Source of the DNA: JBBBNV01 sp037137075
GTDB taxonomy: Bacteria; Bacillota; Bacilli; Paenibacillales; NBRC-103111
Reading direction: 5' to 3'
Assembly: GCF_037137075.1 (NCBI RefSeq)
Contig: NZ_JBBBNV010000028.1
Coordinates: 1-57,329 of the forward strand
Length of the DNA: 57,329 nucleotides
Below, piece after piece: positions 41,651-50,076 of the stretch; within the stretch, counting starts at the first letter, position 1; each line of letters begins with the position of its first letter. Made by a program: the position numbers and the translations under genes. The notes beneath the pieces are model-generated. The model searched no databases. It saw nothing but the letters and a program-made list of their open reading frames with translations, and was not told the origin of the DNA.

Positions 41651-42565
41651 ATGAAAAAATCGACCAAATGGATTATTGCAGGCACAATTTTATGTTTAAC
41701 TGCTCTTCTGACAGGCTGCGGCACAAGCCAAACGGCGGCCGGCAGCGGGCAAAGCGGTAAGACCATTACGATCGGCTCCAAAAACTTTACGGAAAACATC
41801 GTATTGGCCCATATCATGGCGGATTTAATTGAAAATCAAACGGATCTCAAAGTAGAGCGCAAAGTGAATCTTGGCGGCTCCAATGTGGCCTGGAAGGCGC
41901 TGCTGAATAACGATATCCAGCTTTACCCGGAGTATACCGGCACCATCGTAGGGAACTACTACCAGCAAGAAACCGGAACCTCCGAGGAAACGTTGAAAAA
42001 AACACAGGAGCTTCTTCAGCAGGACAAGCTCGTGTTTACGAATACATTCGGGTTTAACAACACTTACACCCTGGCGGTAACGCAGGAAACCGCGGATCAA
42101 TACAAGCTCCAATCGTTCAGTGATCTGGCAAAAATATCATCCGGCCTTATCTTCGGCGGAGACTTCGAGTTTATGGACCGCCCTGACGGGTTCCCGGGAA
42201 TGAACGAGAAATACGGCATGACCTTCAAGGATACCAAAGGCATGGATCATGGCATTGTATATCGTTCCCTTCTGGACAAAAAAGTGGATGTGGTCGATGC
42301 CTTCTCTACCGACGGGCAGATCCAGATCCACCACCTGGTCATTCTGAAGGACGATCAATCGTTCTTCCCGCCTTATGACGCAGGCTCGCTCGTACGGCAG
42401 GATGCTCTTGAGACATACCCCGAGCTGAAAGCTGCGCTGGCCAAGCTGGATGGGCAGATTACCGATCAGGATATGCAGGAGATGAATGCGAAGGTCGATG
42501 CCGAAGGCTTGAAGGCACAAAACGTGGCGCATGAGTTTCTGGAGAAAAAGGGCCTGCTGAAATAA
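41651..42565 (+). CDS. opuCC: Osmoprotectant-binding lipoprotein (OpuCC/OpuAC type)
   Basis: 304 residues from the ATG at 41651, preceded by ATGGAGGCAGAC. The lipobox is LLTGCGTSQ. The mature part is the OpuAC fold: ITIGSKNFTENIVLAHIMAD, NLGGSNVAWKALLNNDIQLY, PEYTGTIVGNYYQ, and DKKVDVVDAFSTDGQI. Betaine or choline binding needs a cage of Trp/Tyr; Tyr residues are present (YPEYTG, NNTYTLA), but the exact ligand is not predictable. The gene is 132 bases downstream of the permease, with a dispersed repeat in the gap. Confidence 0.92.
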   Translation: MKKSTKWIIAGTILCLTALLTGCGTSQTAAGSGQSGKTITIGSKNFTENIVLAHIMADLIENQTDLKVERKVNLGGSNVAWKALLNNDIQLYPEYTGTIVGNYYQQETGTSEETLKKTQELLQQDKLVFTNTFGFNNTYTLAVTQETADQYKLQSFSDLAKISSGLIFGGDFEFMDRPDGFPGMNEKYGMTFKDTKGMDHGIVYRSLLDKKVDVVDAFSTDGQIQIHHLVILKDDQSFFPPYDAGSLVRQDALETYPELKAALAKLDGQITDQDMQEMNAKVDAEGLKAQNVAHEFLEKKGLLK

Positions 42566-42674
42566 TTTCAGTCCAGCTCTCGTAAATAAGCCGCGGTATC
42601 TGTGACGAAAAGAAGTCCGCATCATAATCATTAGTCCTCCCGGACGTTCAATTCGACAGAAGCGGTAAAAAAGT

Positions 42675-42727
42675 GAAAAACCGTATCCGGCCCTAATACC
42701 AACCTCGGGCAGCGGATACGGTTTTTC
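42675..42727 (+). terminator. Terminator of the opu operon
   Basis: GAAAAACCGTATCCG (42675-42689) and CGGATACGGTTTTTC (42713-42727) are perfect complements with an inner GCCC/GGGC stem. Bidirectional: the A-run on the left also serves the minus-strand gene ending at 42879. Confidence 0.9.
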
Positions 42728-42878
42728 GCTGTGATTGCTGCTTGACAGACGGCAGCGGCAGTCCATCCCCCGTCCCTGCCGCAACCGCCAGCAGGAAACC
42801 ATAGGAGGCACAAACTTCGTTCCGTAGTTAATTGACCGGTTCCGGCGGTTTGGCTTGGACACGCTGATGCGGCAGGGC

Positions 42879-44201
42879 TCAAGACTCACGGGACAAATCC
42901 GGCTTCACCCGCAGTGTATCGCCCGTCCGAAGAGAATACACCCCGGGGAAATCCGGAGCCAGCTCAGCCGCAACCTTGTCCGTGGCCTGCTGGCCGGCGT
43001 GCACCAGCAGCGTATGCCTGCTGTGCAGGTGCTCCAGCATCAGCTGCACATCGCGGATGCCCTGGTGCACCTTGTACCGCACGAACAGCACCCGGCAGTG
43101 CGGCTCCGCCGCTTCCCCCTCCAGCATACGGCGGCCGAAGCTGCCCGAGGCCAAATGTCCGGTCAAAACGACCGTGTTGGCCGGATTGCCGCTCAGCCGG
43201 CTGTAATACCAGCGGGAAGCCCCCGTCTCCAGCATGCCGTCCCCGCTCAGAATAAGGCATGGCTTCGCCTCCGCCAGCGCCTGCTCCCGCTGCTCCTGCG
43301 TGGCCACCTGCCGGATTCGGCCGTGCGCCAGCGCGTGCCGGATCCGCTCGCCGCTTCCCGGCAGCAGCCACTCCGGAGCAAGAAACAGCTGCGCCAAGGC
43401 AGCTGCAATCGGCTGCTCTACAATCAGCTCCGCAGCCGGGAACTTCTCCGTCAGCCATACGAGCAGCTCCTGGCTTCGTCCCGTTGTCGGCACCGGCAGC
43501 AGCAGACGACCGCCCTGCCGCAGCGTGTCCGCCACAGCCTGCTCCAATTGGGCCAGCTTCACCTCTTGGTCTTCCGCTTCCATGCCATAGGCGGCATCCA
43601 CAATGGACAGGTCGATGCGTCTGCCAGCCAGCTCCCGGCCGCCGGGCAAAGCAAGGGGCCAGTCGGCAGCCAGCAGCCGGGATTCCCGGGTATAGTCCCC
43701 GGAGAAGTAGACCAGGCCTCCGTCCACCTCCAGCAGCAGCCAAACGGAACCGATGAGGTGGCCGCTTCGGCCCCAGCATACCCGCAGCGCCGGAGACAGC
43801 TGCAGCCATTCCCCCGGCGCAGCCTTGTCTTCCAAGTATTCGTACCGGATCGCTTCGATATGCTCCTGCCCGTAAGGAAGCTCCGCGCCTTGTGCAGCGG
43901 CATACCCTGCCCAGGCCCTGAAATAGCTCGGCAGCTGGCCGGTTGTCGCCCGTGTCGTCCACACGGTGCCTTGATAGCCAAGCTTGTACAGCAGCGGCAG
44001 CGCCATGGAATGGTCCTCATGCGCATGAGACAGGAACACCGCATCCAGCAGCGGAGCTTCCTGTTCCTCAATAGCCGGATATACGCCGGAGGCTTCTTTT
44101 TTGACCCCGCAATCCAGCAAAATCCGTGTATGCTTTGTCCGAATGAAATAACTGGAGCGGCCGTGTTCCCCGGCTCCGCCCCAAATGGTTGTTTGCAGCA
44201 T
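42879..44201 (-). CDS. Metallo-beta-lactamase-fold (beta-CASP-like) hydrolase coupled to the Fbp-like transporter
   Basis: 440 residues from the ATG at 44201, which overlaps the permease stop as TAATG; a GTG four codons earlier is less likely. The N-terminal metallo-beta-lactamase domain has the zinc motif SHAHEDHSMALPLL at about residue 58 and the later LIGSVWLLLEVDGGLVYFSG with its Asp. The middle inserts a beta-CASP-like domain (about 180-330: DLSIVDAAYGMEAED; GGRLLLPVPTTGRSQELLV), and the C-terminal part has the RNA-specific end (TLLVHAGQQATDKV). These enzymes are usually RNases or phosphodiesterases. A role beside an ABC importer is not obvious. Certain as a fold, uncertain in substrate. 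Confidence 0.85.
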   Translation of the reverse strand: MLQTTIWGGAGEHGRSSYFIRTKHTRILLDCGVKKEASGVYPAIEEQEAPLLDAVFLSHAHEDHSMALPLLYKLGYQGTVWTTRATTGQLPSYFRAWAGYAAAQGAELPYGQEHIEAIRYEYLEDKAAPGEWLQLSPALRVCWGRSGHLIGSVWLLLEVDGGLVYFSGDYTRESRLLAADWPLALPGGRELAGRRIDLSIVDAAYGMEAEDQEVKLAQLEQAVADTLRQGGRLLLPVPTTGRSQELLVWLTEKFPAAELIVEQPIAAALAQLFLAPEWLLPGSGERIRHALAHGRIRQVATQEQREQALAEAKPCLILSGDGMLETGASRWYYSRLSGNPANTVVLTGHLASGSFGRRMLEGEAAEPHCRVLFVRYKVHQGIRDVQLMLEHLHSRHTLLVHAGQQATDKVAAELAPDFPGVYSLRTGDTLRVKPDLSRES

Positions 44202-45871
44202 TATGCAGTCCACTTTCTTCGTGAGCTAAAGTAATTGATGGCCAGCAGCATCAGGGTGGTCAGCCCTACGGAAACGACAGCCATCGCCATGCCGAGGGAT
44301 ACCTTGCCCTGCTCGAACTGAGCAAATATATACGTTGCCGAGGTTTCCATGGAAGGCGGCAAAATAAGCAGTGAGGCAACCAGCTCGCGGATGGAGATGG
44401 TAAAGGTCATCATCCAGCCCGCAATCATCCCGGGCACGATAAGCGGCAGCAGTATTCTGCGCCCGATATAGACCGGTTTGCCCCCGAATACGCGCCCGGC
44501 CTGAAACAGCTTGTTGTCCAGCTGGCCGAAGCTCGATTTTACATACTGAACCGTATACGGCAGGAAAAAAATCACATACGTTAAAACGACCATCCCGTAC
44601 GTGTTATACAGCGGAATCTTCATCCAGGGCGCATTCCATAGCATAATGAGGCCAAGCACGATGACGATGCCGGGAACCGTGTTCGGCAGCAGGCCGAACA
44701 TATCCACCAGCCGCTGCGGCCAAAGCCTGGACCGCTGTATCATCAGCGCGACGAAGGTGCCGACAATCACCGCCAGTGTGGCGGCAAAAAGCGACAGGCT
44801 CAAGCTGTTCCCGAGCGCCTGCATGCTTTTGGAGCCCCAGGACAGCAGCTCTCCGTAATGCTGAAGCGTCAGATTGCCGAAGCTGAGGCCCTCGCCGCGC
44901 AGCTTCAGCAGCGACGCCGACACAATGGAGAAATACGGGATGCCGACGGACAGCGCCAGCAAGCCGCCGATATACAGCCAAGCCAGCACGGCCTTCCAGC
45001 CCTTCAGGATATACAGCTTTCCTTTCGCGCCCTTGCCGCCGACCAGCTGGTACGTATAGCGCCGTGTCATCCAGCTCTGCACATACCACAGAATCAGGCA
45101 CGTGCTCAGCAGTACTGAAGCCAACGCGGTCGCTTTGCCGAAATCAATCGGCCAGCTGGATATGTAATGATGAATCTCCGAGGTCAGCACATAAAAGCCA
45201 ATGCGCCGGCCGAACGTGGCGGGCGTGCCGAACTCGGCAATCGTCTTGACGAATACGAGCAGCGCCCCCATCGCGTAGCTGGACAGCAGCAGCGGCAGGA
45301 CGACGCGGCGGAACCGGTACAGGAAGCCGCCCCCGTGCACCGCCGCCGCATCCTCCGTGCTGCCGCCAATCTGAACGAGCGCATTACGAAGAATCAGATA
45401 CAAGAACGGAAATAAATGCAGGCTCATAATCATGACCAGCCCGAACAAGCTGAAAAACCGCGGGGTCCACGCCGCCGAGAACGGCAGCAGCTGCTCCATG
45501 TAGCCATTTTTCTGCATGAACAATATCCAGCCCATCGAGCCGATATACGGCGGAGTCATAAACGGGATCAGCAGCACCACATCAAGCCACTTGTGCTTGA
45601 CTACGCTCGTTTTGGCGACAATCCACGCCAGCGGCAGGGCCAGCACCGTAGCGCCGAAAACGACGCATACCCCGTTCCAGAGCGAGTTGACGAATACTTC
45701 GCCCAGCTCGCTGTCCGCCATGGTCCGCAGCGGCGCAAGCAGACTGAACTCGCCTTCCGGCTGAACGCTGGTCAAAAAAATGAAACAAAGCGGGACGACC
45801 ACCAGCATCGCAAGCAGCAACAGAGCGAGGGCCAGCCCGATTTTATAACTATGTCCAATCCCCATTTGCAT
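44201..45871 (-). CDS. Fbp/ThiP-type ABC transporter permease with two fused membrane domains
   Basis: 556 residues from the ATG at 45871, about twelve membrane helices in two halves. Each half has an EAA loop: EDAAAVHGGGFLYRFRRVVL (about 190-210) and FQAGRVFGGKPVYIGRRILL (about 465-485). Two fused domains are the rule in ferric and similar transporters (FbpB, ThiP). The predicted start could shift by two codons (ATG at 45865). The stop overlaps the downstream hydrolase start. It is 252 bases after the binding-protein gene, with no visible terminator between. Confidence 0.9.
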   Translation of the reverse strand: MQMGIGHSYKIGLALALLLLAMLVVVPLCFIFLTSVQPEGEFSLLAPLRTMADSELGEVFVNSLWNGVCVVFGATVLALPLAWIVAKTSVVKHKWLDVVLLIPFMTPPYIGSMGWILFMQKNGYMEQLLPFSAAWTPRFFSLFGLVMIMSLHLFPFLYLILRNALVQIGGSTEDAAAVHGGGFLYRFRRVVLPLLLSSYAMGALLVFVKTIAEFGTPATFGRRIGFYVLTSEIHHYISSWPIDFGKATALASVLLSTCLILWYVQSWMTRRYTYQLVGGKGAKGKLYILKGWKAVLAWLYIGGLLALSVGIPYFSIVSASLLKLRGEGLSFGNLTLQHYGELLSWGSKSMQALGNSLSLSLFAATLAVIVGTFVALMIQRSRLWPQRLVDMFGLLPNTVPGIVIVLGLIMLWNAPWMKIPLYNTYGMVVLTYVIFFLPYTVQYVKSSFGQLDNKLFQAGRVFGGKPVYIGRRILLPLIVPGMIAGWMMTFTISIRELVASLLILPPSMETSATYIFAQFEQGKVSLGMAMAVVSVGLTTLMLLAINYFSSRRKWTA

Positions 45872-46123
45872 AGGTTCACCATCTCTAATACGAAGTCTGA
45901 TATACAAACGCGTTTGCAGAAGCTGTCCTGAATCACACAGCCGTATCAAAAGCCGTGAGCTTGATGTTGTTCTCTATAGAACGATTGAGGCGTCCTATTT
46001 CATTTTAAAGGGATTGCCCTGCCGCTCAGGCATCTTGTTGGAATTCCCCTTGCGGCATCGGCCGTCCCTTCTCCACTGCACCCCGCTTCCGGTCAGGAAG
46101 CTTTTCGTTCCACTTCTTGCTGT

Positions 46124-47212
46124 TTATTTGAACAGCTGCGTGAATTTCTTGGTCACGGTATCGCCGTTTGCATCCATCCAGGCCCAGTCCACCTTCATTT
46201 GCGGGATTTGATCCACACCTGGACGATCCTTTGCTTTTACATCCTGGCGGCCCGGCAGCAGGTACGTGTCGGCAACCATTTTCTGCGCCTCGTCGGACAA
46301 CAAATAATCAATGAAGGCTTTAGCGTTATCTACGTTTTTGCTCGTGTTTACGATGGCTGCCGGACGCGGGCTAATGACCGTTCCGCTTGCCGGATACAGC
46401 AGATCAACCGGCTCTCCTTTGGCCTTGGCCTGGTAGGTCATGTAGTCAACAGCGGCGGCAACGACACCCTTAGCGCCTGTCACAACAGGATCCAGCGCTT
46501 CCTGGTTAGCACCGGCCAGCGCCATGCCATTCTTCTTGTACTGGTCGAACAGCTCCCAGCCGCTGTCGCCTTTTTGGCTCAAATAACCCGTGATGAAGTC
46601 AAGCGCAGAGCCGGATTGGGCAGGGTCGGGAATATTTACCTTGTCCTTCCATTCCGCCTTGGTCAGGTCGCTCCATTCCTTCGGCGGCGACGTCACCTGC
46701 TTCGTGTTGTAGGCAATCCCCAGCGCAGAGGCGCTGTAGCCGAAATAATGACCTTCCTTGTCCGACCAGTCCGCAACCAGCTTATCCGCATGTTTGGCTT
46801 CCTTGTATTCCTGTGTCAGGCCGCTTTTCTTCAAGCCCTGCGCAGCCGGAAGCGAAGCTAGTACGACCACGTCGACCACCGGATTCGCTTTTTCCGCCTC
46901 CATCCGGGACAAAATTTTACCGGTCGTGCTCTGGAACATCTCAATCTTGACACCGGTTTTGGCTTCGAAGCCCTTTTGAATCCCTTCAGCCAGCTCCTTC
47001 GGGCCTGCGCTGTATACGACCAGCTTGCCGCTCAGCTTCTTGTCGTCCTGCTTCGTCTCTGTCTTCGGCGCGTCCTTAACCGGCTGCTCCGAGGCCTTCG
47101 GCACTGCTCCGGCAGTTGAATTTTGCGCCGATCCGCAGCCTGTCAAGCTTAATCCTATCATTGCAGCCATTACCAGCATCGAACCCTTTTTCCACCCATT
47201 ACCCAGCTTCAC
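46124..47212 (-). CDS. Fbp-like ABC transporter substrate-binding lipoprotein
   Basis: 362 residues from a GTG at 47212, eight bases after AAAGGAGG; a frame extending to 47359 overlaps the ATPase gene more deeply and has no signal. The lipobox is LSLTGCGSAQNS. The mature part is the AfuA/FbpA-type fold (SBP_bac_6): GKLVVYSAGPKELAEGIQKG, VDVVVLASLPAAQGLKKSGL, GVVAAAVDYMTYQAKAKGEP and SPRPAAIVNTSKNVDNAKAF. The ligand could be ferric ion, but related proteins bind phosphonates or other anions; no iron-specific Tyr pair is obvious. It overlaps the ATPase end by 14 bases. Confidence 0.88.
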   Translation of the reverse strand: MKLGNGWKKGSMLVMAAMIGLSLTGCGSAQNSTAGAVPKASEQPVKDAPKTETKQDDKKLSGKLVVYSAGPKELAEGIQKGFEAKTGVKIEMFQSTTGKILSRMEAEKANPVVDVVVLASLPAAQGLKKSGLTQEYKEAKHADKLVADWSDKEGHYFGYSASALGIAYNTKQVTSPPKEWSDLTKAEWKDKVNIPDPAQSGSALDFITGYLSQKGDSGWELFDQYKKNGMALAGANQEALDPVVTGAKGVVAAAVDYMTYQAKAKGEPVDLLYPASGTVISPRPAAIVNTSKNVDNAKAFIDYLLSDEAQKMVADTYLLPGRQDVKAKDRPGVDQIPQMKVDWAWMDANGDTVTKKFTQLFK

Positions 47213-48200
47213 TTTGTAATCCTCCTTTAGTGTCTTCCGCTTGAATTTGATGAATATGCTGCGGGGATAGGAACACGTTGACGTGCTCGCCCACAGCAAG
47301 ACGCGCAGAATGATACGCGGTCCAGCTTCCCATAACGCCCATATCGAGCTGAATTTCATAACGCTCGCCCATATAGCTCACCCCGGCGACCTGCCCTTGG
47401 TATGCGTTGTCGCCCTCATTCCAGGACCAGCGGACATGCTCCGGCCGGATGACCAGCTTATCCTTCACCAGCCAGTTCGATTTGCCGATAAAGCTGGCAA
47501 CGAACGGATGCTTCGGCCGGGAGTACATCTGCTCCGGCGCGCCGGTCTGGAGCACATTTCCGGCCTGCATGACCACAATCTCATCGGACATGGACATCGC
47601 CTCAGTCTGGTCATGCGTCACATAAAGCGCCGTCAAGCCGTTGTCACGGACCAGAGTCATCAGCTCCAGCCGCATCTCCTCCCGCAGCAGCGCGTCCAGC
47701 GCACTGAGCGGCTCATCGAACAGTACCAGCTGCGGCTCCATGACGACAGCCCGGGCAAAAGCAACCCGCTGCTGCTGACCGCCGGACAGCTGATGCGGAT
47801 ATCTTTTTTCCATCCCGTCCAGCCGTACTGTGGCAACCGCCTGCTGCACCCGCTCCTGCAGGTCCTTCGTCTTCCCGGATGCTCTCAGGCCAAAAGCAAT
47901 GTTCTCAAATACACTCAGATGCGGCCACAAGGCGAAATCCTGAAACACCATGCCGAACTTGCGCTGATGCACCGGCTTATCCACTCGTCTGTCCCGGGAA
48001 AAGATACACTCCTTGCCTGCCCATATCTCCCCCTGATCCGGCGTCTCCAGCCCTGCAATCATCCGCAGCAGCGTCGTTTTGCCGCAGCCGGACGGACCAA
48101 GCAGCGTGGTAAATCGCCCGGCCCGAATGGTGAGGCTGGTCGGCTTCAGCGCTTGCATGCGGCCAAACGATTTCGCCAGACCTCCGATCACGATATCCAT
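47199..48200 (-). CDS. Fbp/PotA-type ABC transporter ATPase
   Basis: 333 residues. Walker A is GPSGCGKTTL, signature LSGGQQQRVAFARAV, Walker B QLVLFDEPLSALD, switch His in YVTHDQTEAM. A C-terminal OB-like (TOBE) regulatory domain runs from about 235 to 315. First gene of the transporter operon. The ATG follows AAGAAGG and GGGAG. It powers the fused permease; the substrate is set by the binding protein. Confidence 0.92.
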   Translation of the reverse strand: MDIVIGGLAKSFGRMQALKPTSLTIRAGRFTTLLGPSGCGKTTLLRMIAGLETPDQGEIWAGKECIFSRDRRVDKPVHQRKFGMVFQDFALWPHLSVFENIAFGLRASGKTKDLQERVQQAVATVRLDGMEKRYPHQLSGGQQQRVAFARAVVMEPQLVLFDEPLSALDALLREEMRLELMTLVRDNGLTALYVTHDQTEAMSMSDEIVVMQAGNVLQTGAPEQMYSRPKHPFVASFIGKSNWLVKDKLVIRPEHVRWSWNEGDNAYQGQVAGVSYMGERYEIQLDMGVMGSWTAYHSARLAVGEHVNVFLSPQHIHQIQAEDTKGGLQSEAG

Positions 48201-48333
48201 TCTCCCAACCTTCTTCCCTTCATTCAGCTTGCTTCTTCTTCCTCACTGACTTTAGTGTACAGGCTGAATTTCCGCGGCATGTTATCCGAACGTAAACCGG
48301 GTGTTAAATTTATCAATGGAATCTATTCATTCC

Positions 48334-48350
48334 TATAGATTTTATCTATA
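48334..48350. promoter_or_regulatory. Perfect 17-bp palindrome, candidate LysR box
   Basis: TATAGAT-TTT-ATCTATA has perfect 7-base arms and fits the T-N11-A LysR pattern. Its right arm overlaps TATAAT (48347-48352), a possible -10 for the LysR gene, so it could mediate autorepression. It lies in the divergent gap between the ATPase and LysR genes. Confidence 0.6.
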
Positions 48351-48522
48351 ATATAAATGGAACCGGAGTAGAACCGCAGCCAAGTCAGCCTAGTAGATCG
48401 AACCTGAAGCACCGTTCATTTCCGGACCGCGAGAAGAACAGCAAGTAAGCTGCAAGTCGCGTCGAAACGTAGTTTCGTTAATGACGGAACAATATACTAG
48501 TTTGCTTACAGGAGGCGCAGCC

Positions 48523-49431
48523 GTGAACGTAAATTTGCTGAAGCTGGAAATTGTGGAGCTGCTGGAGAAGCACAAGAAAATTACCGCCGTCGCAGAGCTC
48601 CTGGAGCTGAAGCAGCCGACCATCTCCTTCCATATGAAAAGCCTGGAGCAGGAGCTTGGCGTCCAGTTGTTTGAATTCCGCGCCGGCAAAACACAGCTCA
48701 CCGAGGCCGGTATGGCGTTTCATCATTACGCCGTCAAAATCAACGCCTTGTCGAGAGAAGCCGAGCGGGTCGTTAAAGAATTTCAGGGGCCGGGCAAGGG
48801 CGCGCTGCTCATCGGCGCCAGCTACGTGCCCGGCACCTATATTCTCCCGGATGTCATCAGCGGCTTCGCCAAGGCATTTCCCAAGCTTTCGATTACAGTC
48901 TCTGTCAAACCAGCCCCTGTCATTAAAGAGCAGCTTCTGAACCACGACATTGACATCGGCATCTTCTCCTCTGAGCCGTTCCAGCTGGAACCGCTATGCG
49001 TCGAACCGCTTGGTGCCGATGAGCTTGTCGTTATTTTCTCGCCCGGGCACCGGTTCGCGGGTTTGCCTGAGCTGACCGCCGGACATTTGGCTGAGGAGCC
49101 GTTTATCGTCCATCGTCCGGAATCGAACACACGGGCCCTCACTGTCAACTGGGCGGAGGCGAACGGCGTTGTCCTGAATGCCTTGATGGAGCTGGATTCC
49201 ATCGAAGCCATTAAGCAGATCGTCATGGCGGGGAGCGGCGTCTCCTTCGTGTCCAGACTCTCCGTTGAACGGGAGGCACGCCGCGGAGAGCTGCTGTACC
49301 GCCCCATCCCCCGCGATCAGATGGCCCGCAGCGTTTTTTACGCCTACAACCGGGACCGGAGGCAGTCGGCCGTACTGAAGGCATTCGTGCAGGTGCTGAA
49401 CAAGCACAGCACACCTGCCGGCGCGGAATGA
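48523..49431 (+). CDS. LysR-family transcriptional regulator
   Basis: 302 residues from a GTG at 48523, seven bases after AGGAGG; the frame continues upstream to 48481 without a site. The N-terminal winged helix is LLEKHKKITAVAELLELKQP with TISFHMKSLEQELGVQLFEF. The LysR substrate domain (about 95-295) includes LIGASYVPGTYILPDVISGF and SFVSRLSVEREARRGEL. Divergent from the Fbp-like operon, whose natural regulator it probably is; the co-inducer is unknown. A leader of about 165 bases precedes it. Confidence 0.9.
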   Translation: MNVNLLKLEIVELLEKHKKITAVAELLELKQPTISFHMKSLEQELGVQLFEFRAGKTQLTEAGMAFHHYAVKINALSREAERVVKEFQGPGKGALLIGASYVPGTYILPDVISGFAKAFPKLSITVSVKPAPVIKEQLLNHDIDIGIFSSEPFQLEPLCVEPLGADELVVIFSPGHRFAGLPELTAGHLAEEPFIVHRPESNTRALTVNWAEANGVVLNALMELDSIEAIKQIVMAGSGVSFVSRLSVEREARRGELLYRPIPRDQMARSVFYAYNRDRRQSAVLKAFVQVLNKHSTPAGAE

Positions 49432-49611
49432 AAGCATTAGCGCCTCTTTGCGGGAAACGCTCCGCCGGGGCTGTCGCGAGAATCGGCCATTTGGGCAGGC
49501 TGCACTTTTTTTCACAGCGCGAGCAAGCACTCGCCTCCCTGACTTTCCTTTGCGCCATATTGTGTGTAATATGATATTCATCCTGTTTTGGACGAGAGGA
49601 GAAGAAGCACG

Positions 49612-49824
49612 ATGGCCCAAACCCGCCGCTTGCAGACCGATGCCGACTTCCAGGAGGCGCTTGACCGCCAGCTGGTTATCCGTGTTTTTGAGAACGACCA
49701 CGTGGTCAGCTCCGGAGGCGGCATCGTCCGCTTTGCTGAAGATCTTATCGTAATTCAGACCGGCGTCAGCGATATCAGCTATTTTCAGCGTTCCAGCTGT
49801 GAGTTTTTTTCGGTTCGACGATGA
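49612..49824 (+). CDS. Small conserved protein, about 70 residues, unknown function
   Basis: 70 residues from the ATG at 49612, with AGAGGAG before it. It is hydrophilic and beta-rich: LQTDADFQEALDRQLVIRVF, VVSSGGGIVRFAEDLIVIQT, GVSDISYFQRSSCEFFSV. I believe similar short proteins occur in Paenibacillus, but the function is unknown. The end lies in a run of eight T (49805-49812): one extra T would let the frame continue to 49895 (EEPLPINMSKENSLLPKK). Confidence 0.7.
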   Translation: MAQTRRLQTDADFQEALDRQLVIRVFENDHVVSSGGGIVRFAEDLIVIQTGVSDISYFQRSSCEFFSVRR

Positions 49825-50024
49825 CCTGCATCTCAGATGAGGAGCCGCTCCCCATCAACATGAGCAAGGAGAACAGCCTGTTGCCGAAAAAATAGGCCTC
49901 CTCCTTGTGAACGATGCCCGTTTCAACTAGTAGGACGGTGAATATTCCAGTAGAGGAAAGCTGCGGCCGGTTAGTCGGTCATGCAGAGAAACACCGCACG
50001 CCGGGGAGCTACGCTCAATGCAGC

Positions 50025-50065
50025 ACAAAAAGGCTGCCCCAAGGAACAAACTCCTTGTGCAGCCT
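50025..50065 (-). terminator. Terminator of the TPR gene
   Basis: AGGCTGC (50031-50037) and GCAGCCT (50059-50065) with inner AAGGA/TCCTT; on the minus strand TTTTTGTG follows. Confidence 0.8.
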
Positions 50066-50076
50066 TGCACGCTTGG

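Noticed and set aside
42855..44234. 459-codon plus-strand frame opposite the metallo-beta-lactamase-fold gene
   Set aside because: Shadow of a GC-rich minus-strand gene; low-complexity Arg/Gln/Pro composition and no ribosome site.
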